This document shows, in pieces, positions 25,001 to 37,000 of a stretch of 64,000 bases of DNA. Location of the stretch: the NCBI RefSeq assembly GCF_000003815.2, contig NC_049984.1, positions 23,031,963 to 23,095,962 on the forward strand, written 5' to 3'. Source of the stretch: Branchiostoma floridae (lineage: Eukaryota > Chordata > Leptocardii > Amphioxiformes > Branchiostomatidae). A program made the translations under genes and the position numbers. Under the pieces are notes generated by a model, which had not been told where the DNA came from, did no database searches, and was given only the letters and a program-made list of their open reading frames with translations. Within the stretch, counting starts at the first letter, position 1. Each line of letters starts with the position of its first letter.

Positions 25001-28000
25001 TCAGGAAACAATGACTAGTCTGATCGTATCCATATCTTACAGAGGTAAATGCACAGTTGGCACCTTTACAATTTATGATTCTCCAGTTTTAGTAGGTGAT
25101 TTAGCATGTGGTACTTCCTGTATTTTTCCCCTGCATCCCTAGACTGAGAGTGCGGATGTACAGGTAGCTCAAGGCATAATCACACCTATCCCCCTATTTC
25201 CAGGTGCTCAGATATTTCCCGGATTACCAGACTGAGTATAGTTCAACATTACAAAATGAAAGTTATGATTGTATTGATACAAAATTTGACATGCCATTGG
25301 CAAGAATCCATTTGCCAATTGAGTACAGAAAAATCTCTTGGATTGGTAAGAGCTGCTAAGTACTGTAAAATGCATTTAAGTTCACAGTGATTTAATTAAC
25401 TTACATGTAAAAGCATTTATCGTATTACCAACATCATAAAACAGTCCAGTACCATATAATATGTTTGATGCCAAAAAATCCTTTGTCAAACTGACGTATC
25501 AGGGAGGTATCTGAGAATCAATCAACCCATGTATCAATGCTCAATAATCTCCTCTTGATTTTTTCCTTATTAACTATAATTTCTTCCTCTGCCTTGGTAG
25601 ACGGTCCGTTAGCATGAGGTTTGTTTTCTCTCTGATTTTAGTGTTCCCATAGTGCACTGTGGGGTGTCTCGTACATGTACGTCACTGTTTTTACACAATT
25701 GTTTTCACACACTGAGTTTTGCCTTTTTATGTCTACTGTATGGTTGCGCACCCTGAATTGTTGTTTAGAAGTGATTTTTTGTACTTAAATTGCACTGCAT
25801 GACATTGTGTACTTCTAAGCACAATTTATTTATTCATACACCTCCAAGTAATCTAAATTGTTGCAAAATTTGATCCAGTCCAGGATTGGACTTGGAAGTT
25901 ACATATTGAGAGAAATTTTACCTGTAACAAGTGTATATTCTTAAAATTATATTAAAATTTGTTGAATTACTTTAGTTATTACGCTGATGAAATTACTCAC
26001 AAAGGAACTAATTTCTACACATGTCAATAAAGATTAGACATCCAGGTAATATGATACCCAAATATCAGTTACTCAAGCAACTTGATTTGAAAATGGTCAG
26101 ACGTTTCAGGTAGTTTCCTTTTTGTCAATGACACGTACCACGATCTGTTAAAGAGCTTGTCTTCACACCAAAAAAAAAACATGGATTGATGTGCAAATTG
26201 ATTCTAAATTCCTACATTCTTTATGTTTTAGACAGCTGTGGATGTACAATTTTCTGACAAAACAGTTACAATTTTCCACACGTAGTGAAATCACGCCCCC
26301 TATCATGGAGAGTGGGAACTCCCTCCAGTCCATGGTGCGGGAGTATAACTACCACGTCCACCTCAACACACCGTTCCGTCCACCCAAGAAGGGCTCCATG
26401 CCATCCACATACTCACTCCTGGACCAGACTAGGAGATTTGATGGTGAAGAAGAACAAGTGAGTGGCTTTCCATTTCTTTCCATAGACTATGAGAAATTAA
26501 CTTTTTACATAACGTTAAAGATGATGATCGAAAAAGAAATTAGACTGTCGGGGTCTGCTCTTATGTCTGCCATGAATGACAGGTCATACTGGAATGTACA
26601 TGACCAGTCAATTCTGGATGAACAACGATGAAGATGATGGGAAATTATGCTTAGTACAATTTTCTGAATCTTTAATAGGAACTGCTTGCTATACTACAGT
26701 GCTTTATTTGCTCAGACAATATCTGAAAGATCCTGTTCCTTGTATGAAGTGGAAAAAAATCTTTGGTGTCATTTTTTTCATTGCTACAAACATTTTTCTA
26801 TGAGGCAGTCAAAACTTAATGACTTGTAAGTGACATCTGTATTTATTAATATTTGTTACATTCATTTTCCAAGGTTGGGCAAAAGCAGTGTTCTTTAATT
26901 TAAGTTGAGGCCTCCTCTTCTAACATACATAAGAGTAAAAATAAGACGTATTTGAAGATAAGAAGTAGATGACAGTGAAACAAGCAGCTGGTGATATTTA
27001 ATGATTGTCGATGTGTTGCCCATACAGAGTGGCGGGTCCAGTAGAAGTCGGCTGTGCCTGTCGTCACCCGTCAAGGACCAGCTGTCAGCCCGTAACCATG
27101 ACGACGAGTCCTGGGTGGAGGACGTACAGTTTGAACAGTTCTCTACAGTTTTAAGACAGGTTGGGGCATGTTTATTTCTACCATAGGCACATTTTCAAGA
27201 CAATCATGTCTGATCTGATACAAAGTTCTGAAAAAGTCCTTAATCATAATGTTCTGTTTTCTTAACCAGAGTGGCCCATCTTAATGTCATAACTACTTTT
27301 CAGTGGAGTCCTGGAGAACATACATAACGTACATCATAACTTCAACACATACATGACATATAATATGTATAACATACAAAACGTAGACCATTAGGTCATT
27401 ATCCATAGTCCTTGTCCAGTTCGATTGTAAGCTCCTTTTCAGGAATAAGAATAAGTTGGAATAAGATTTTTACAAAATGTACATTGTATAATGTACAAAT
27501 GTTCCAAAGAAGACCTGATTACTCCCTTCTATGATTTAAAAGCTATAGCCCTTTTATTAAAAACTATAGCCCTTTCATCTTCCCCACCTTTAATTTGTTC
27601 CGTGATAAATACTTTTGAGATACAACAAACAACTAGTTTTTTCAGTGCTTCATTATTATGGTACCAGAGAAAATAAACAAATGTGTAGTACTGATGGATT
27701 TATACAGATTACATGTATAATTGTTCCACCTACATGTACATTTGTACCCCCCTCCCCAGATGTTGTACCAGACAGTCGAGTGCCTTGCAGACTCCAGGTG
27801 GGAACTTAGGAGGATGAGCCAACAGGTAATTAATTATAAGTTAGTTGTGCACATTTTGCACGTCTTATAAAATCTTAAAGCACAAGCCAAATTTACCGCA
27901 ACTTACAACAGAAAAGTACAACAAAATATAAGTTAAATCTTTGACATCCAAAAGTCACCTGGACGTCAGAATTAGCCAACCAATGAATAGCAACTGTAAG

Positions 28001-31000
28001 CAGTTGTATAATGGTCAGATAGATCTGAGCCAATCAGAGAGGCTTATTTCAAAGTCAGCACAAAGTTATCCAAATGGTTATGCACGTCTTATACTAAAAC
28101 CAAATGATCCATTTCATTTATACAATTTATAATTGCACATTGCAGATCACTGTTTAATCTTGTTTTGACGTAAGTTGGAGTGTTTTATGTAATACAGACC
28201 ACAGAATATATAGCATTTAAGCATAGTTGGAATATTTCTTGTAGACTGGACACAGGATGCATCCAACGACACATGACATTCAGCTCATTACATTTCCCGG
28301 CCGCAGGGTTAGCAAACGTCAAAAATCCAAGAGTTTAATTTCCAATCCTGCAGGTCCTCCCCCTGCTGAGTGAGACGATCCGATGGTACAACCTGTCCAT
28401 CCTGGAGGACCTGTGGGACACCTACCTGACCCCTGACCCCTCGGTGCTGTGTTTCGGGGCTTGTCTGATGATCAAACACAGCATCCAGCACTGTGCACAG
28501 CTCACCCATCTCATGGAGGAACCCATGCCTTCATGGAAGGTAAATATAACCTTTCTAACATAGTCATGAGAATGCCCCCCACCTGGCATTGCATTAGGTA
28601 GAAGCGTAATCTGGTTGGTTGGAAGCAGTCAGCTTGACCACAATACTTACAGCGGTCTCACTTGGAACCAGCATACTTGATATGCAATACTTAAGAAGCA
28701 TTTTGGTCATTTGAAGTAAAGGAGCCCCACCTGGGCAATGAAGATCAGAGCGGATGTGCTAAATGTGAAAGGGGGGGGAGGGAGACAGGGGCAAATAATA
28801 AAGGGGGGGAGGTGCCTTTGGTACCCAGCAAAGGAGGGAAGTCTTGGAGGGATGCAGTTTTAAAAAACCCACCCACCCATCCCCCTTTTTGTGTGTCTAG
28901 GGGGATCCTGCCATACAGTCCTCGCAGTTGCTCCAAACATTTTGCCCAAACCTTGCACTGAGTCCCGCTTTGGTGCCTGCCCAGAGGGCAAACAGGATAG
29001 TGAACTACGCCGTCTTCAGATGTATCGTAAGAAGTGTGATTATTACCTCGGTCTGTAAAAACAGGTCTCTTGTTTTCGGTGTGTTCATCTGGTTATTTTG
29101 GTGTGTTGGCAAGTTTGTTCCCACTGGCCCGGATCCAAGGTTGGCAAAGGTGGTGGCGAATGGTGTAACTCAGGAGACTAGCAGCCGAGGATGGAAAGAC
29201 TAGTTTGGCCTGGGTCCAAAGTTGTAGCCCAGATTTGGCCCTGGAACAAAGTCCAACCACTAGTTTTGCCTGGGTCCAAAGTTGTAGCCACAGGTTTGGC
29301 CCTGGCTCAAAGTCCCACAGGATGGCAGGAGAATGCATATTATTAGTAAGAATGATGGAATAATTCAGAATAATGTGTAAACAGGAAATTCACAAAAACT
29401 ATTTCTTGGAGGTATCGGATCTTTGATTTCTTGGATTTATTAATGTTCTCAAGATGTGGTTGTCCTCAAACCTTTGGATGAAAAGCATCATGCAAGCAAT
29501 CACGATGATGTCACAGTGACACAGTGGTAGGCAAAAAGCAGGTGTTTTTGCAAAATATTGATTTACATATCAACCATTCATTTAATCTGCTACTTTTAAT
29601 ATGGAATACCCCGGAGATAAACAACAACAGCGATCAATCTGTTCTGGTGTTTTTTTTAATATGTCACTTCTGTAATGACCTACAGGACCCTGACCTGTGC
29701 AGACAAGCCTTCCATCCCATCATCAACTTCATGGAGAAAGGTCTGTTGTCATGGATACGACCTGTCTGTGGGCTGCTGAGCAGGGCATGCTGGGACAAGC
29801 TTTCTGTGGTTGCCATGGAGATCATCATGCTTGCCAATTGTACTTTTCCCAAAGCAGTAAGTTTTTTCTTTATCAGTAAATTTTGAACTTTGAATTTGTA
29901 TAGGCAATGCATACAGTACATTATAGAGTAGCATTATGAACTATTGAAGGCTCATGTTACTGTGAATTTCACTACTAACTACTAACAGTCATGCGCATAA
30001 CACAAATACTCAAGTTTCTCACCTTTGCAAAATCAAATCACAGAACTTAAGACAATTTGCAGTATAAAAAATGCATTAAATTTCCTCCTTTTTGATCATT
30101 TCAGGTATTTCAGGCAAGAATTTGTGTCAATTCAAAGTATGTTTTTTCCTCTCCCAGAATTTTGGCCATGAGGATGTTGTGGTCAACAGTATCAGACACC
30201 TTTTTACCTATGCTCACACCAGCCACCCGATTGGTAAGTTCTTTAATCTATATACAACTTTGGTTGGTTCCTGAGTTTCCAGATTATTTACTTTAATTAC
30301 TCAGGTTCCTGAAGATGAAGATAAAACTGCTTCAAGGAGTGTCCAGGGTCAAAAGCCATTATTTTTTAATATCTTATTTTGCTTCTTATCTACCCAAACT
30401 GGTAACTGTCACAAGACTATGTAGGACTACCATCATTCAATGATCACTTGCGCTCATGCTTGGAATCTTCTTTTTACTCTTGTATATACGTTTTAATATT
30501 TCAAACATTTTTCAACTTTATTCAAAGCACAAGACAATGTAAGAACAGGGAACATCAGACCTTTCAAGACAGCAAAAGAAGGATTCCTGTGGTGAGTAAA
30601 TTCTTCTGAGTTATTCTTAACTTTGAAAGGTACATTGTACACTAAGGAAAACTTGTTGATGTGTGGGTGTTAGGTTAGGAGATGTTGAAAACCAAAAATG
30701 ATTTTTAAGCCACCCCCTTCTCAAATATGACAAGATATAACATTACATAGTAAAGATTCTGAAAGTACAAGAAGAGTTTGACTCTTATGTGACTGTAATT
30801 TGCTTGCAGTTGTGGAGGTCGTCTGGACTCAAGTTGTGGCCAGTCCAACCCCAGACAGGTGAGAACATTTTCTCCCTTGGCTTACCTTGTTTCACTTGCT
30901 TGAAATGCTGTATATGTGGATGGTGTTCAGCACCAAGGATAGGTTTGTTTGACTGTGTGTGGATGGTGTTCAGTACCAAGGACAAGCTTGTTCGACTGTG

Positions 31001-34000
31001 TGGATGGTGTTCAGCACCAAGGACAGGCTTGTTTGACTGTGTATGGATGGCGTTCAGCACCAGGGACAGGTTTGTTCGACTGTGTATGGATGGTGTTCAG
31101 TACCAAGGGCAGGCTTGTTTGACTGTGTGTGAATGGTGTTTAGCACCAAGGACAAGCTTGTTTGACTGTGTGAATGGCGTTCAGCACCAGGGACAGGCTT
31201 GTTTGACTGTGTATGGATGGTGTTTAGCACCAAGGACAGGCTTGTTTGACTGTGTATGGATGGCGTTCAGCACCAGGGACAGGTTTGTTCGACTGTGTAT
31301 GGATGGTGTTCAGCACCAAGGGCAGGCTTGTTTGACTGTGTGAATGGTGTTCAGCACCAGGGACAGGCTTGTTTGACTGTGTATGGATGGTGTTCAGCAC
31401 CAGGGACAGGCTTGTTTGACTGTGAATGGATGGCGTTCAGCACCAGGGACAGGTTCGTTCGACTGTGTATGGATGGTGTTCAGCACCAGGGACAGGCTTG
31501 TTTGACTGTGAATGGATGGCGTTCAGCACCAGGAACAGGTTTGTTCGACTGTGTATGGATGGTGTTTAGCACCAAGGACAGGCTTGTTTGACTGTGTGAA
31601 TGGCGTTCAGCACCAGGGACAGGCTTGTTTGACTGTGTATGGATGGTGTTCAGCACCAGGGACAGGCTTGTTTGACTGTGTATGGATGGTGTTCAGCACC
31701 AAGGACAGGCTTATTTGACTGTGTATGGATGGTGTTCAGCACCAGGGACAGGCTTGTTTGACTGTGAATGGATGGCGTTCAGCACCAGGGACAGGTTCGT
31801 TCGACTGTGTATGGATGGTGTTCAGCACCAGGGACAGGCTTGTTTGACTGTGAATGGATGGCGTTCAGCACCGGGAACAGGTTTGTTCGACTGTGTATGG
31901 ATGGTGTTTAGCACCAAGGACAGGCTTGTTTGACTGTGTGAATGGCGTTCAGCACCAGGGACAGGCTTGTTTGACTGTGTATGGATGGTGTTCAGCACCA
32001 GGGACAGGCTTGTTTGACTGTGTATGGATGGTGTTCAGCACCAAGGACAGGCTTATTTGACTGTGTGTGGATGGTGTTCAGTACCAAGGGCAGGCTTGTT
32101 TGTGTGTGAATGGTGTTAAGCACCAAGGACAGGCTTGTTTGACTGTGTGAATGGCGTTCAGCACCAGGGACAGGCTTGTTTGATTGTGTATGGATGGTGT
32201 TTAGCACCAAGGACAGGCTTGTTTGACTGTGTGAATGGCGTTCAGCACCAGGGACAGGCTTGTTTGATTGTGTATGGATGGTGTTTAGCACCAAGGACAG
32301 GCTTGTTTGTGTGTGAATGGTGTTAAGCACCAAGGACAGGCTTGTTTGACTGTGTATGGATGGCGTTCAGCACCAGGGACAGGCTTGTTTGATTGTGTAT
32401 GGATGGTGTTTAGCACCAAGGACAGGCTTGTTTGTGTGTGAATGGTGTTAAGCACCAAGGACAGGCTTGTTTGACTGTGTATGGATGGCGTTCAGCACCA
32501 GGGACAGGCTTGTTTGATTGTGTATGGATGGTGTTCAGCACCAAGGACAGGTGAGTCTTTGTCAAGGAATGAACAATCCACTGCTGTCGTGAAGTCACGT
32601 TATGCAGATAGAACATGTGACTCAGTGAGCAGTGGATCATAGGTTGCAGGAAGTCTATGGCACCCACTGTCTCTGTTCAGGGATGGTTGTAAAGCTCTGA
32701 TGTCACTGAGTCACGTGTTCTATCTGCTTAACGTGACGTCACAACCGCAGTGGATTGTTCATTTCTTGACAAAGACTGGTGCTGTTCAGTTGAAAATTTT
32801 GGTGAGTCCAATTTTTGTGTTGGAAATTACAGTTTATCTAGTTCAAGAATGACTTCTACCAACACAGATGAACTTTCAAGTTAACAACATGAATCATGTG
32901 TTTTATTCCCAGGTGGAGAAGTATGTCCTGAGTGAAACCCATGGTCTGTTGTCCCCGTTTCTACGGAGGAGTGATCTCCGACATACAGCAGTGCTGCTGC
33001 CCATCCTGGCCTGCTACGCAAACTTCTACAGTGATGATAACGACGTCTGCACATCTATGTTAGAAGGGTAGGATTTCAACTATTTGACACAACAAAAGTC
33101 CATGTACAGTGACTTTCGTTAAGGTCTGCTATGGCTTACATGTATGTATAATGCAAGTTACAAATTTTGTTGCATTGCTGGACAAAATGGGTCTGGATAC
33201 AGTCAGATCCGGGTCGTTATTTTTTCGTTTCTGGACTGAATACGACCATATACGGGCGGGTACAAGATACCATTCGTGTCTGCCCATATTTGGTGTATCC
33301 AGTCCGGAAATGGAAAAATAATGGCCCCGATCTAATTGTATTAAGACCCATTTTGTCTAGCTAGAAACTGAATTAACCAACGTACATGTATTGGATAAAT
33401 CAACATGTTGAATTTAACAGCTCACATACACTACTGGTTCTAGAGTCTAAACTTTCCCTGGTGTATCTAAAACTATTACTGTAAATACATCTTAGTTCGT
33501 GTGGATTTAATTTAGCGGTAGCGGGAAAAAGGACCTTTCGCGGTGGTTTTAAGTTCGCGGTAGCACCATGCACTGCAGTCTGTTATTGCTATGGAAAAAT
33601 GTTTGCGGTGGATTTAATTTAGCGGTAGCTGGAAAAAGGACCTTTCGCGGTGGTTTTAAGTTCGCGGTAGCACCATGCACTGCAGTCTCTTATTGCCATG
33701 GAAAAATGTTTGCGGTGGATTTAATTTAGCGGTAGCTGGAAAAAGGACCTTTTGCGGTGGTTTTAAGTTCGCGGTAGCACCATGCACTGCAGTCTCTTAT
33801 TGCCATGGAAAAATGTTTGTGGTGGTTTTAATTAAACTGTGAACATAAAACCACCATGAAAGCATTTACAGTATTAGCTATTCGTGCACATTAAAGTTTA
33901 TCTCCTAGAATGGAATGATTCATTTTGAGCAAGAAGAGAGACATTGTGATCATATTATGAACAATCCATGATAACGTGATGATTATATGATAACGTGATG

Positions 34001-37000
34001 ATTCGTCATATATGCGCCTTTTTGTAGCTTAATCCCCATCGCACTTCTACTTCTGGCTACTTGAAAAAGCATCTTTCTTCACTCCAGTTGACGCTGACTG
34101 CTTTGTCTACCATTTCTTAACCTGCACAAATTTTTTCACCTTATTCCAGGATGACCAGTATCCTATACCTGCTGGGAGACCACGTACATCAGTGCCCAGG
34201 GGAAATGTTGGGGGTTGAGTACAGTGAGTACTGTGCGCAGGCAGCAACAGAACTTGCAGATATCATCGCCAATAAGGTACGGTAATCATGATATCTTCTT
34301 ACAAGCCCATAACAAAATTGAAGTACTTAGGAATGAAAGAAAGTAGTTTTGACTGAATATTGATTGCAGAGCAGTTATAGCCCTTTTTCCACTGGTTGTG
34401 ACAGAGAAGACAGGTTCAGTGAACAGGATTTAAGATGGCATCTCATTGCACTTGGGGCACCAGTAAGGCACTGCAGGGTTCGAAAGATTACTCAACGAAT
34501 GTCAGAGATAAGAACAAATTTTCATACGTTTTATGGATTTTGTTGTCTTAGAAGTCATACTTTTATGTGTTATACAAAATCTAAATCATAAAAAATCAGC
34601 AAAAATAACACAACAAATTGCTGCAGTGAGCAAACCCCACAGTGCTGCAATGGTGCCCCAGGTGCAGATACCACCTTTCTCACTCACTCATCCCAGCCGC
34701 ATATCAGACTTTGCTGAGGCGGGCCGTTACAGGTTCATTTACAGGTTCCACATTTACAGGTTCATTGTACTGACTCGGAAGTAATTCCTCTAGCTCTTTT
34801 CAACAAGTGCAATGAACAGTGGACCATGTCTTCACATCCCATCCTAAGGACCCATTCTATATAAAGTATAGTGTTCTAACAGCTGGGATTCACTCTTCCA
34901 GCCTCTTGGTCCAAAGGGAGGTTGGCTAACCACTAGACTACATGTACTAAGATTCATTTCAACCATTCTTTTGAGTATACAGGTCTGTATTATACAAATG
35001 TATGTTGAAGATGATACAAATTGTCTGTACAGGAGATGGTGGAACTGTCCCTTTTGAGGCCGATCCTGGAGACCTTCTACCTGGTCAGCACCCTGATGTT
35101 AGATGGCTGTCACCTGCACACTCTCTTCAACGCTATCAGTGCCAGACTCAGTCAGGTAAGACTTATTGGTACATTCTGGTACATTACTGTCACCTGCACA
35201 CACTCTTCAACGCTATCAGTGCCAGACTCAGTCAGGTAAGACTTATTGGTACATCTGGTACATTACTGTCACCTGCACACGCTCTTCAATGCTATCAGTG
35301 CCAGACTCAGTCAGGTAAGACTTATTGGTACATCTGGTACATTACTGTCACCTGCACACACTCTTCAATGCTATCAGTGCCAGACTCAGTCAGGTAAGAC
35401 TTATTGGTACATCTGGTACATTACTGTCACCTGCACACACTCTTCAATGCTATCAGTGCCAGACTCAGTCAGGTAAGACTTATTGGTACATCTGGTACAT
35501 TACTGTCACCTGCACACACTCTTCAATGCTATCAGTGCCAGACTCAGTCAGGTAAGACTTATTGGTACATCTGGTACATTACTGTCACCTGCACACACTC
35601 TTCAACACTATCAGTGCCAGACTCAGTCAGGTAAGACTTATTGGTACATCTGGTACAATACTGTCACCTGCACACACTCTTCAACGCTATCAGTGCCAGA
35701 CTCAGCCAGGTAAGACTTATTGGTACATCTGGTACATTACTGTCACCTGCACACACTCTTCAACGCTATCAGTGCCAGACTCAGTCAGGTGAGACTTATT
35801 GGTACATCTGGTACATTACTGTCACCTGCACACACTCTTCAACGCTATCAGTGCCAGACTCAGTCAGGTAAGACTTATTGGTACATCTGGTACATTACTG
35901 TCACCTGCACACACTCTTCAACGCTATCAGTGCCAGACTCAGTCAGGTAAGCTGGGTTTTATCGGTGCAGCTGATACGATAGGCTGATTCTGACCATCTT
36001 AATTTAGCAGTTCAACCAATGAGAGAATGGCAATTGGTGTTTCAGGGTGTTTCAAAATACACCACGTTATATTTTGTCTATGTCATACCCACCTGAAAAT
36101 CTGCAAAATGCACCTGAAAATAAGAAAATTCAAAGATTAATTCCAACGTTGGAATCTACGTATACGCATTTTCAAAAACGGTGCATGTGCCACTTGTAAA
36201 TGGTTCTCGCTTTGTTAAATGAGCCAATGCAACACCACTTAAAAGCCTGTTAAATACTGTGTCCAGAACACTTGCATCACATGTTATGATGGCACAGATA
36301 TGATCGTGACAATGAGTTAGAATACAGTGTTGAAATCATTATCATAAATGAAAAATTGATCTGTGTATCTTTCTTTGTGTTGGAAGAAAGCTAAGCATTT
36401 TACTTTGATTACTACCAACAAAGATGAGCTTCCATGATCATATCATAAATGAATGTGATGAGTTTTTATCATTCCTCGCATGTAACCTGCAATGTGCCTT
36501 TATCTTGTGTGCAGGTGCTCCAGCTGAGAGTGGACTCGCCCCAGATCACAGACCCCAGTCTTGCCATTCTGTCTAACGACATCCCCCCCAGCCCTGTGGA
36601 CCCAGGCCCCCCACTGTCAGATGACGATGACGACTCGGATTCAACCCAAAGTAGGTTCTACAAAGACTAGTGTTGTACCTAAAAAATTTTTGGATTTTGG
36701 CATTAGTTATAATATATTATCATCATGCATGCCCCAAAACTTCATAGGTCCAAAGACACATGCAGTCAGATATAGCTAAAGGACAAGCATATTATAAAGC
36801 AATTGTTACAGTGGACTCCAATGTCTTTGTGAAAGGACCCTTATTTTGCTAAATATCTTAAGTATGCAGTAACGGTAAGTAAGAGTGAGAGGTCCTTTGC
36901 AGTAACAGTACTGAAGGCGTGGAACAAACTTCCTGTTGATGTAGTACGCGAGAGTACTGTGAACTGCTTCAAAAACAGGCTAGACAGACACATAGAAGCC

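Noticed and set aside
30789-32333. Several ORFs with GVQHQGQACLTV-like repeats
   Set aside because: Frames across the 43-bp intronic array; the frame changes every unit and only the first 49 nt (exon v) is coding.
35002-35987. Ladder of 76-codon ORFs every 79 bp
   Set aside because: Shadow frames of the 79-bp array; all start and stop at the same place in each unit.
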